Below, one piece after another: positions 42,862 through 53,068 of a stretch of DNA of 64,000 nt (positions are counted from its first letter, which is position 1; every line of letters starts with the position of its first letter). A program made the translations under genes and the position numbers. The stretch is from Bombardia bombarda (lineage: Eukaryota; Ascomycota; Sordariomycetes; Sordariales; Lasiosphaeriaceae), in NCBI GenBank assembly GCA_030512295.1, contig JAULSR010000003.1:2046001-2110000 (forward strand), read 5' to 3'. The notes below the pieces were generated by a model. It saw only the letters and a list, made by a program, of their open reading frames with translations, was not told where the DNA came from and searched no databases.

Positions 42862-45024
42862 ATGGACCAGACACGACGGGCGAATACGCCCAACCTCACT
42901 GGCGGCCAAGAAGGCTATTACGACGACGCGCCTCGCCAGCGCCCTCTTGAGCTCGCAGAGGCTCCTTTTACCGTATGCACTCAGTAAATCTACTGACAAT
43001 GACGCCTTCAAAGTTTTAGGAATACCCTCATTAGGATAAATCAACACCCTGAGCCTCCCGAGCCCAGCGGCGCGGTTCATCATCGTCATCATCATCGTCG
43101 TCGTAGTCGTCGTCGTCGTCGTCGTCTTTGTCTTCCTCTCCCTCTTGCTCTTCACTTCGTCGTTGTTCGTATCCGTCGTTGACATCTTCGTTATCTTCGT
43201 CGCTGTCGTCTTCGCCGTCGCTATTCTTGTCATTTCCTTGGCACGACCATCTAAATCTACGCAAGAATCGGCGACGTACTTCAACTTTGACGTCAGAAAT
43301 TCTGATTATACGTGGTGGCAGTTCTGATATGTATTAGTTGGCATCTCTGCAGGACAATTGGCATTATATCTGACGAAAACTGTGAACTGTTCAACTCCTT
43401 TACTGACTTTCCCTGCAGCGTCAGGACGCGGTGCGTTTTTCGACACCAGAGCCTCGGGTTGAAAGCTCTGCTTTGCCCGCCGACATCGAGCCGTCAGTAG
43501 AGAGTTACCAGCTGGCCTGTGCCATGCTGGGACAGCCGTACCGCGGCTGGGGGAGGAAGACTGAGCCGGCGGCTGCCATAGGCAGCAGTGCTGGACAGCA
43601 GCAAGGAGGTAGCTTCGGCTACCTGGGGGGGCAACCGTCCCAAGAAGATACCGTCAGTCATGTCATCCCCAATATGAGCTAGCTTCAGGCACTAACTTGA
43701 GTCGTAGACACGTTTGTCAGCAGCCAGCAGACTTCCACCCGCCACCATGGCGGAATATCATCGCGCGGGTGAGGCCCAGTACCGACGCCGTTCTGCCTCT
43801 CCTTCTCACCGCAACCGCGGTCAGGCCTTGAGCCGCCATGAAGCCGGTACATATGATACTGTCCGGTCGTACCGACAAAGATCGCCCTCTCGACCCTGGC
43901 CGGCACATGAGCAGTTGTCCTTGCGTGCCCAGCCAGGCAATACCAGAAGCTTTGGATACCAAGGCTATGAACAATGGGCGGGGCACCAGGATGATGAACG
44001 CGGACGCGAGCATGACCGCTACCCTGACCATCGGCATCGGCACCATGATGATGGCCGTCACGGGGAGACCCCGGGCCCAAGAATAAGATGGGAACTAGAG
44101 CGCGGTCGAGCATCGGAACACACTATCTGGGACCATCAAGGCCCCAACACTCGGCAAGATCGGCAATATGGACAAACCCTGGCTCCCTATACAGTGCGCC
44201 ATGACGTTGACAACCCAGTCAAGAATGAACCAAGAGGCTCAACCTCGTACGGCTACCATCGGAAGCCTCATTTTGAGGACATCCCATCGCCATACTCATC
44301 CCGCCACCCTGATCACCACCAAGAGCAGGGATTCCAAGCCATTCGGAGAGACCGTAAGCCGTCTCCCGAGTCAGCTCGCCGAAATCAGGAAGCCGGGTTC
44401 TCCGCCAACTACGCTGGCGACATTAGCAGACAGAACAACCGCCCCGAAAACATCCACTGGGACGAGAACTGCTCTATTTACATCTCTGGGTTGCCCCCAA
44501 ATCTTACCTATCACCAGTTCCTTGGCGCAGTCCGTAGCTGCGGCCGCGTCTTTCAATCCCACATCACCCACGCAAACCCGGAGCAGGGCCACTACTTTTC
44601 CCACGGAAAGCTCACGTTCTTCCATCGATACGAAGCCGAGACGTTCTACAACCGGTACCATGCCTTTGGCTTTCCAGTCTGTGGCATCCGCGGGCGCGTG
44701 ATGTGGAACCGTGTGCTTGTGTCTGACGCTGGGTTCACGCCCGCCCATTCACGCGTGCTGGTTTTGCGTGGTCCACCATTCCATGTCAATAAGGCCAATA
44801 TCGAGCGAATCCTGAAGGGAGGACCAAATGCAATGTACTGGGACGAGGATGAGGTCATCGAGAGTCGTGGGTTTGGACCGGATGGTCGAGCCGAGGCCAC
44901 AATCGAGTTCCGCTTTGCAAGCTTCAGGAACCAGGCGCAGACTGCGCACATGATGCTTACTAGGCCTGAGGGCTTGAGGAGGTTGGGCGTGCAAATCTGG
45001 TGGGGGAAGGATCCCTGCCAGTAG
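42862..45024 (+). CDS. RRM-domain RNA-binding protein
   Basis: Three exons (42862-42972, 43419-43652, 43708-45024) give 553 aa. Exon 2 begins after a TACTGAC branch site and TGCAG acceptor. The second intron (55 nt) uses a GTCAGT donor. The first intron is unusually long at 446 nt and low-complexity. The N-terminal two thirds are disordered and rich in Arg, His, Gln, Ser and Tyr (HQDDERGREHDRYPDHRHRH), typical of RNA-binding or condensate-forming proteins. An RRM-like domain follows, with SIYISGLPPNLTYHQFLGAV as its first strand and helix and GKLTFFHRYEAETFYNRY as its RNP1-side strand and helix. A second, poorer RRM-like unit may be at SRVLVLRGPPFHVNKANIE. An alternative start in a perfect Kozak context (GCCACCATGG, 43747) could give a 426-aa form. 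The specific role is unknown. Confidence 0.75.
43031..43315 (-). other. Antisense acidic open frame inside the long RRM-gene intron
   Basis: The minus strand is open from about 43315 to the TAA at 43033-43031. It reads first as a basic segment (RIISDVKVEV-like, then RRRFLRRFRW) and then as long Asp/Glu runs built on GAC/GAT triplets. A CAG acceptor-like word sits at its upstream edge. No further exons were found upstream. It may be a chance product of the GTC/ATC repeat on the + strand, or an exon of an unrecognised antisense gene. Confidence 0.2.
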
Positions 45025-45847
45025 AGGGATTGACTGAGCGCTTATTTTCGGCATCTGGAGATTATATCCTCTTCCGCCGTTCTTCTGCTATTTTGGCTGG
45101 ACAGATCACGGGATATCTGCTCGCCCGCTTGGTCAGGAATTACTTCGACGGTTGGCCGCTGAAGCTAGGCAATGGCTGGGAACTTAGAAACGGCGACGGC
45201 ATGCACTGGCGTGCACTATTTGAGCTGCTTCAACGGCATGGAGGCATAAAGGTAGGTAGGTGCTTGGCTTGGCTTGGGAGATAATGACATTCTTGCCTTT
45301 CTTTTCGGAGGTTGATGAGATTCGGGACAACTGTTTGTTCTTCTCTAGATACGTTTATCCAGTTGCTTTTCCTTAGTTAGTTTTCTCTGGCTCTTTCTTT
45401 GGTTGTGTTTGATAGATTTCTTTAAAGGCACGAATGTCTTTAATATCATACCTTGATTGCGCAGAGACTACAATGTCTGGCGTTGGCTATGAATACTGTT
45501 CTCGAATTCGCTAATTTTGAGTTCCAAGCCATTCGTGAATGCTCCTAGCTATTTATGAACGCACAGATTTACCAAATCAGAAGTGGCTCTATATATGATA
45601 TAAATAGTTAAAGCGTGGTAAGCTGACTATAACGACATTGACAAAAGCTACACATATTCAACAGTCTCGGATCTACAAAAAGCTTCTCCTACCCCATCAA
45701 ACAATCTCATATATCATACCTCCTCTTCAAAAGCATACACACTCTACCTCACTAGGATTATACCCCTAAAGACACCACTGCCGCCTCAGACAAACTCACA
45801 ACAACCTATCCCCACTACAACTTCCAAACCACACACCACATCGGTAT
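45025..45847. other. Convergent intergenic stretch
   Basis: 3' flanks of the RRM gene and of the copper ATPase gene. It is T-rich on the left and C/A-rich on the right; no gene or repeat was seen. Confidence 0.45.
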
Positions 45848-48800
45848 TCAAATCCTCTCCCACCTCAACGCCACCGCCGCAGCAATAACAGGCAACACGC
45901 TAACCAACTCCCCCAACCCAGCATACTGCGGCGGGATACTCGCATTGACAAACGCACCCGCAGCCAGCAGGATAGCAAACAAATTATACACAAAGCTCCA
46001 GCCAAAGTTAAACGCAACTCTGGCCATGGCCCTCTTGCTGACATTGATGATCGTTAGAATCCCCGCCAAGTTCGGCCGCATCAGCACGACATCAGCAGCG
46101 GACTTGGAGACGTCTGTCCCGCCCTCGTTCATGTGCACGCCAATTGTGGCCTGGGCGAGAGCCACGGCGTCGTTGGTGCCGTCGCCGCAGAAAATGACGA
46201 CGGGTTTCTTTTTGCTGGGGCTGGAAGTATATCCAGTGAGAAGTTGCTGAATGTACACCTGCTTATCTGCGGGCGTGCACCGAGATCGGATGTTTGTAAT
46301 GCTCAGCTGGGCTGCGACAGCACGCACGGCGCCGTCGTCGTCGCCCGAGATGATGTGAACGGAGATACCACGTTCGAGCAGGGTCTTGACTGTGGATGCG
46401 GCATCAGGTCGGATCGAGTCCTCCAGACCGAAGATGGCGGCTACGGAACCGTTGATGGTGAAGCAGAAGGCGGTGTATCCTTCTGATAGGACCGATTGTA
46501 CAACTGGATCGGAACTTAGATTAAGCCAGCGGGAGTTCCCCGCCTGAAGGGCCAAGCCGGAACTATTGGCATATCCCTCGACGCCCTTTCCCGTGAGACT
46601 CTTCAAGTCGGATACCTGTGAAGCTAACACACCTTGACTGGTTAAGTGTCTAGCCACCGCGACAGAAACCGGGTGTTTGATGCTCCCTACCAGGCCCAGA
46701 AGCAGAGACAGGGTTTGTCCCTGGTCGCTCCCACTGTACCACTCCCGCGCTACAGTAAGCTTGCCTTCAGTGATTGTCCCCGTTTTGTCAAAAACCACAT
46801 GCGCAGTCTTGTACGCCATCTCCAAGCCCTCTGCCGTTTTGAAGATGACACCACGCTCGGCGGCAACACCGCTAGCAACAACAATGACCATCGGCACCGC
46901 GAGGCCGATCGCACAGGGGCAGGATACAATCAAAACAGTGATGGCGTACATGATCGCCTGGATTGCAGCCTCGCTGGCAGATTGCCCACGAACATGAATG
47001 CCGATGGCGATCCAGACAGAGAAGGTGATGAGTGTTAGAGTGATAACAACAGGGACGAAGTAGCTCGAGATGCGGTCTGCAATATCCTGGACCTTCGGCT
47101 TTGAAAGCTTGGCCTCGTCCACCATGCCAGCGATGTCGCTGATGGTGTTGTCCCCGGGAACGCGTGTCAGCCGAACATGAAGAATGCCCGACCCATTCAC
47201 TGAACCAGCAATAACCGATGACTTCACCTGCTTCACAACTGGGATGGATTCTCCAGTGATCATTGCCTCGTCAACTTCAGAGGAACCATAGACCACTGTC
47301 CCATCTGTGGGTATTCTGGAATCTGGAACAACCTTGAAGACATCACCATACTGCAACAAGCGGGCGTCAATCTCGACTTCTCCATCTTCAGTCACCAGAG
47401 ACGCGGCCGAGGTCTGCAGTGATCGAATAGAGATGGACTCGACCGCTTTCTGTCGCGCCAGCGCACTAACCCAGCGGCCAACCATGATCAGTGTGACCAG
47501 CAGCGTGCTGGTCTCAAAGAACTCGCCGGTAGACAGGGGATAGCCCGAGACCAAGTAGCCGAACGAGATGACCGAAAAGATGTATGCGGCGCTGGTGCTC
47601 AAGACAACAAGCAGGTCCATTTCCACCACCCTCGAGAAAACCATGGCTTTGATCGCCTTGGGATAGAACGGGCCCGCAATGACGACCTGAACGAGTGTGG
47701 CAAGGGCCAGAGAAGCCGAGCCGTACTCAAGATCATGCTCGACAAGCGGGGCCCACGCCATGACCAGGACCGGGATTGTCAGGACAGCAGAAAGCAAGGT
47801 CATGTATCCAAGGTGACGAACATGCTTGTTGCCCGCCTCAAGCGTCGGGTCAGGGCGCGGCGGAGCCAGATGAACAGGACCACTATCCCATCCGCGCTCG
47901 GCGAGGTCCCTTGCTCCGACAATCTTGGCGTCAAAGCTGACGTTGACGGTCTCCTTGTCTACGGGTCTCATGTCTGTGACCCCGTGCGGCCACGGCTGTT
48001 CAGTAAACCTGGCAGCGTCACCGCCAGGGGCGATGAGATCGAGGCTCACGCCTCGGTTCGTGATGCGCTCGCATTTGAACTCGGTCGTTCGCTCCAAATG
48101 CGCCATAACTTCGGCCGCGGTGGCAGGACTGGGGCTGACCAGATCAAATTCAGCTCGGGACAGAACTAGGCTGGTTTTGAGGTTCCGAATGGCTGGGTGG
48201 GCGCTGAGAGTCCGGATGAGCTTCGTCTCGCAGCCGGTGCATGTCATGCCTGAGATGCTGAGAATGACGCGATTCTTTTCGGTGATGGAAAATCCCTTCT
48301 CTGGGTCAGTAGCTTGGTTGGGATTGGTCAGGGCCATCTGATCTCGTGCAGAATGAGGAGCTGGCTTCTCGCCGCAGCAGGAATCTGCACAAGAGCCAGC
48401 CACACTTGCAGGCCGACAACTGCTCCCGACACCACCGCGTCGGGGTACCTTTTTCGCTCCAGGCCTCTTCTTCGAACAACCGCCTGCATCTGTGCCAGTC
48501 GTAGCACAGCACGAGTCCATAGAAGCACGCGAGCGCAGCAGCGCCATCTTGGAGCTGCTGGCGGATGGGCGACGCTGCGGGCTGCAGCAGGACTCTTGTC
48601 CGAGGGCGACGAGAGCGCGGCATATGCAGCCAATGGCCTCGAGCTGCGAGGCGTACGTCTTACGCGTCTTGCGAACATGCTCGGCGCATGGCTTCTTCTC
48701 GTTCTCGGATGGGGCGTATTCTGAGGAGGTGTGCGAGCTGGTGCTGCATTCGCGCAAGGCGACGCGATCGAGGCAGGACTCGTCACAGCGCTCGATGGAG

Positions 48801-49174
48801 CCGTCTTCGCAACAGACGGGGGACTTTTCGTCACAGCCGTCGAGACGTGGCAGCTCTGGTTTGGGGGTGGAAGAGCAGCAGCCTTTGTTGCAGGCGGTTT
48901 CGACGGGAGCAGGGGCACAGCAGTCCGTGTCGAGATTCGGGCTCTTAGTATCGTCGTGGTGTTCTTCGCTGGGCTCGCCGCAACAGGCATCCTGGCACGG
49001 GGCCGGATTGGTTTGGGGCGCTTTGCCGTTGCTGCTGTCCTTGATGGGCGGAATGGCCCGACCAGGGCTCGGTATGTTTTCGTCATTGTTGTCTGATGTC
49101 TGGGGTGAAAGTGTCTGCGCTTTCTCTAGGGCCGCAGTGGGTGTTTGGCCGCAACAACCTGAGCCGCAAGCCAT
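45848..49174 (-). CDS. Copper-exporting P1B-type ATPase with Cys-rich N-terminus (CrpA-like)
   Basis: A single-exon frame of 1108 aa from ATG 49174 (MACGSGCC). P1B ATPases pump Cu(I) out of the cytosol using ATP. The first ~300 residues hold about 29 cysteines, including CC pairs and four CxxxCC units (CGSGCC, CQDACC, CNKGCC, CADSCC). A heavy-metal-associated domain follows, with GMTCTGC at 309-315. The ATPase core is complete: eight expected membrane helices, the TGES actuator loop, the ion-site motif SCPCAIGLAVP (CPC), the phosphorylation site DKTGTITEG, the P1B His-Pro pair in SIKHPVSVAV, and the hinge GDGTND. The Cys-rich head resembles the copper-resistance pump CrpA of Aspergillus rather than secretory-pathway Ccc2 proteins. 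Plasma-membrane detoxification is therefore the likely role (inference). Confidence 0.95.
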   Translation of the reverse strand: MACGSGCCGQTPTAALEKAQTLSPQTSDNNDENIPSPGRAIPPIKDSSNGKAPQTNPAPCQDACCGEPSEEHHDDTKSPNLDTDCCAPAPVETACNKGCCSSTPKPELPRLDGCDEKSPVCCEDGSIERCDESCLDRVALRECSTSSHTSSEYAPSENEKKPCAEHVRKTRKTYASQLEAIGCICRALVALGQESCCSPQRRPSASSSKMALLRSRASMDSCCATTGTDAGGCSKKRPGAKKVPRRGGVGSSCRPASVAGSCADSCCGEKPAPHSARDQMALTNPNQATDPEKGFSITEKNRVILSISGMTCTGCETKLIRTLSAHPAIRNLKTSLVLSRAEFDLVSPSPATAAEVMAHLERTTEFKCERITNRGVSLDLIAPGGDAARFTEQPWPHGVTDMRPVDKETVNVSFDAKIVGARDLAERGWDSGPVHLAPPRPDPTLEAGNKHVRHLGYMTLLSAVLTIPVLVMAWAPLVEHDLEYGSASLALATLVQVVIAGPFYPKAIKAMVFSRVVEMDLLVVLSTSAAYIFSVISFGYLVSGYPLSTGEFFETSTLLVTLIMVGRWVSALARQKAVESISIRSLQTSAASLVTEDGEVEIDARLLQYGDVFKVVPDSRIPTDGTVVYGSSEVDEAMITGESIPVVKQVKSSVIAGSVNGSGILHVRLTRVPGDNTISDIAGMVDEAKLSKPKVQDIADRISSYFVPVVITLTLITFSVWIAIGIHVRGQSASEAAIQAIMYAITVLIVSCPCAIGLAVPMVIVVASGVAAERGVIFKTAEGLEMAYKTAHVVFDKTGTITEGKLTVAREWYSGSDQGQTLSLLLGLVGSIKHPVSVAVARHLTSQGVLASQVSDLKSLTGKGVEGYANSSGLALQAGNSRWLNLSSDPVVQSVLSEGYTAFCFTINGSVAAIFGLEDSIRPDAASTVKTLLERGISVHIISGDDDGAVRAVAAQLSITNIRSRCTPADKQVYIQQLLTGYTSSPSKKKPVVIFCGDGTNDAVALAQATIGVHMNEGGTDVSKSAADVVLMRPNLAGILTIINVSKRAMARVAFNFGWSFVYNLFAILLAAGAFVNASIPPQYAGLGELVSVLPVIAAAVALRWERI

Positions 49175-49911
49175 GATGGGTGGTTTGAAGGAGTGCAAAG
49201 AGGTTCTCGATTGTCAGTTTTTGCGGGCACTTGAGGAAATTCGAGGAGGAGAGCCGTCCATATTTAGGGAGAAGAGATTGCGGAGGCGAACAGATGATCA
49301 AAGCGAATGACTGGGTTGTTGCTGTCGCTGCAGCCTACGTAGCACGTAGGCAGCTAGAATAAGACGAAACCTAACGCGCACGGTCTGGAGCGTGATGATG
49401 AGATGTCGTGTTGTTCCCGTTATGGTAGGTGTAAACGGGTATGCCTCATATAATTGGCTGGACGTCATGCAACCCCGCGTGTATCGTTATCCAGCTGCAG
49501 TTTCTTGAAAAGGCAGGCACGGCTGGCACCGTCTTTATCACTCATCGGCAATTTGATGCTTGGCTCCCTTTGATGGCGCCAAGCAACACCATCACGAGAT
49601 AGGTTAGCGAGCATAGAAGGTCCAAAACGCCAGTCTTGTATGATTGTCCCTGCCCGGTTTCATTCGATGTTGCATGAGCAATGCTTGATATGAGTTGACA
49701 CCTCGTGGTCTGGCTGTCCATGGCACCTGCCGTTCAAGCATTCCAACAACAAACCCCACCATTCCCCCACACACAAAAAGAAAACTGCCCGAGAACTTGA
49801 CCGACAAGTGTTTGCAATTCCTATGTACCGCTAAATATCAACAATTCCACAAAGCACTGGCTAAAATCACGTATCATCGACCACCTAAATACCATCCCAA
49901 CCCCCATCAAC
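49175..49911. other. Intergenic, copper ATPase upstream region
   Basis: Upstream flank of the copper ATPase and 3' flank of the esterase. No gene seen. A copper-responsive element was looked for by eye, but nothing unambiguous stood out. Confidence 0.4.
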
Positions 49912-52098
49912 CTACTGCCGGATCACCTCCCCCAACTCAGCCCACAGCCCACACCTCTCCCTCCTCCACCCCTCCCACTCGTTCCCATCCACCACGGCCC
50001 AATTCACCCCCTGCGGCGTTGTCCCCTCCGTCACATTGATGTTCAGCATCTCATGCCACCCCCTGGCATTCCACCACGACCCATCAAACCAATTGCTCCC
50101 CCACGGATGCCAAGACTCGCTCCCCGCCGCCGCCAGCCCCAGATTCCCCGTACTCCCACTCCCACCCCCAGCACCCGTCCCGGTACCAAACCCACCATCT
50201 CCACTGTCACTCGCCCCCGTCAGCTCCCCCGGCAGCGTCGGGTCCCCCGCCACGATAAACCTCCCCCAGATGCTCTGAAACCCCCTCCTGAACTCCTCGC
50301 TCTGTATCCGCGCGTCCGGCACCGTCGGGTCCGCCAGCAGCGGCGCGACGTCCTGGCCGTGGAACGCGTTGGGGATGGAGAACTGGTAGCGCCAGGCGGT
50401 GCGGTTAGGCCTGAGAGGGTCGCCGTATTTGAGGGTGTTGCCGGTGACGGTGAAGGCGTCGGCGAGCCAGTTGGCCGAGCAGACAAAGGTGGTTTCGGCG
50501 TAGAGGTTGTTGGCCGCCTGTTGCCAGCCGGAAGCGAAGGCGGACATGGAGGTGGCGTAGGGGGGGTGCAAGCCGTCGGTGTCGAATCTGGTGGAAGGGG
50601 CGGTGGTGTCGGTGTCGATGGAGTAGAGCTTCATGACGGCGGCGAGGTTGGCGGGGGAGAGGAGCGGGTAGTTGAGTTTGAGGAAGGAGATGAAGTGGGA
50701 CTCTGTGGTGATGTTTTGGGGGACGAAGTTGTTGCCTTCGTTGGCGTTGTTCTGGTGGGGATGGGTCAGTGGCTGATGAGAGGTAGGAGATGTCAGAAAA
50801 GGGGGCAGCTTACTCCTGTTAGGATGGCCTCGCCGTTGACCTTGCCTTCTCGCAGTTGCTCGGTTGGCCGTTTTCTGATGAGCTTCCCGTCGGTTACTGG
50901 GATGAAGGACCATTGTCCGTACTTGGCACCGTAGCTGGTGTAGGCGCTGGCGTTCTGCAGCACGAGAGTGTCGGCATTTTGGAGGCATTTGAACGCCGAG
51001 TCGCTGTCAGGGCTCAGGCATCCCGCCCGACGGGCAAACTCCTGGTAATACTCTGTCGGCAGCGGGTCGTCAAAGTTTCTGTCACACTGTCAACATCTCT
51101 TTCATCCAGGTCTCAACCCAAATCACCAGCACTCATCGCAAGAAACTCACGGTTGTGTCGGCAGATACGGGCTGCTCGAAATCGCCCGCCTGAACAGACT
51201 CGTCTTCTCCTCCCCACCGTTGGCCATGGCCAACAGCATCACGGAGCCGCCGCCGGCTGACTCGCCTCCAATGGTGACCTGGTCTGGATCGCCGCCGAAC
51301 CGGCTGATGTACTTTTCCACCCATTGCAATGCAAAGCGCATGTCGTGCAGCGCAGCGTTGGGCAGACCGCCATGCTCCACGAGTGCAGCAGACGAGAGAA
51401 AGCCAAATGCGCCAAGACGGTACTGGATGGCAACCGAGATGAAGCCGTTGTTGACGGTCTGGTCCATGTAGGAGAAGTCGAAGGAGGAGGCGGAACCAGC
51501 GCCATAGCCGCCGCCATCTATGAAGGGAAGTTAGAAGCTGTGCTAACATGTGGCAGGCCAGGTAGCATACGGATCCACACAAGCACAGGGAGCTTGGTGG
51601 CATTCGCGGGAGCAAAGACGTTAAGGAACAAGCAGTCTTCATTTCCAAGGATCCTGGAGTTGAAGTCGACTGATGCTGGTCTGTTCGCGATCAGCTGAGT
51701 TGTTCTTTCAGCGGTTGGTGGGAAAAGGGGCTACTAACAGAGGCGCAGCATTGGATTGTGGGCATCTAGGTGGCTGGCTGGTGGCCTGAATGATGGAAGT
51801 TCGATTCGGCTGGGGGCTCTCAGGGAGCTGCCATCTTTTTGGAGGAGCGGCGTATCGAATTCTATTGTTTGCCAGCGTCAATACGGACTAAACTCTTCCC
51901 TAGCAGGAGCGCTACTCACCCTAGAAAGACGTTGGTGTCGAATTTCGCATTGTGGGATCCCTGATACTGTGCATAGTCCAAGTCTACAATAAGACCAGCA
52001 ACCTGTCTAGGAGTTGCCTGCACAGCTTCTTGAAGAAAGGATGGAAGCGCCGAGACCACACTCCCGGCCGCGAGAAGCACTGCCAGACAGCGGTACAT
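49912..52098 (-). CDS. Secreted type-B carboxylesterase/lipase
   Basis: Six exons (52098-51920, 51861-51739, 51680-51571, 51517-51151, 51078-50814, 50751-49912) with introns of 58, 58, 53, 72 and 62 nt give 627 aa. The alpha/beta hydrolase should cleave carboxylic esters outside the cell. It has a clear signal peptide (CLAVLLAAGSVVSALPS). The oxyanion-hole motif is HGGGYG (138-143), and the nucleophile Ser224 sits in GGESAGGG. The type-B signature NEDCLFLNVF precedes them. The last ~230 residues include a Gly/Ser-rich linker-like insert, then a Trp-rich end with WHEM, whose His may belong to the catalytic triad (uncertain). The substrate is unknown; the family includes lipases, sterol esterases and feruloyl or cutin-type activities. 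It is the first of five consecutive secreted-protein genes. Confidence 0.9.
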
Positions 52099-53068
52099 GG
52101 TGAATATGCCCTGACGAATGTTTACTAGGACCACTCGAAGCAAGTAACTGACAGGATCAGACGATCAGAAATCAAGTATGGATTGACCCAGGATCCACCA
52201 CCAAGATATAAGATATATCAACGACTGCAAACGAAATCCCTGCACCGCCAGGGGAAGACCCTCCCGAACAAAGACGGTTCATCCGCATTCGCATTTGCTG
52301 CAATGCTGCAGGCATGACCATGTGTAAAAAGTGCGAGGATAAAAGCGCGAGGATGGAGAAAACGTCCGGAATAAAACCCACCGAGCCCAATTGGTGCGCT
52401 TGGCTAAGTGAGTGTCCAGTGCATATGACCATGCAGTGACCACGGATGAACAGGTACTATATCAACGCACGTGGACTGACTCTCCCCCGCTCCATGCAGC
52501 ACGTTTTTTGTGCATGTTTGTCTTACAATTTGGAGCAGGCTTTATCCATGCAATAAACATTACACCACATAGCTTTCTTGTTAGTGATGTAATGTTGTAG
52601 GATGGTTCGTTTCATCCATATGACCGTGGATTACCTGCATACCTACCACATGTGGTTGCCCCTATTCGTCCAACCTACATTTCATCATTACTCACTCTTG
52701 GCGAAACTGACAGCCAATCAGATAATAGGTCTGTAAGTAGCGGCCAAGTGCAACAAGACATCTACAGTATAATGTATGGTGCTACAGCTTTACGGCAGAG
52801 GTTTGTGCAGATATTGAAAACGGCCCCCAATCTTCTTCGTTCTAGACCCCCTCGCTTGGATGCACAAACATCGCCACGACAGAACGGCACCTCAACACCA
52901 AGACACGACGAGACCGATTTTCTTAGCAATTCTCGATATACATGTCTAAATCTCGGACAAATGAGCTTCCAAAGTGGGCAGGTAAGCAGTTGCAGTATTA
53001 GATACAAAACACAAACACAGCCAGTCCAACAACCAACCCCCCAGCTAACACTTCATAGAATGCCAGTT
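52099..53068. other. Intergenic
   Basis: Esterase upstream region and 3' flank of the SGNH hydrolase gene. Nothing recognisable beyond short chance frames. Confidence 0.4.
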
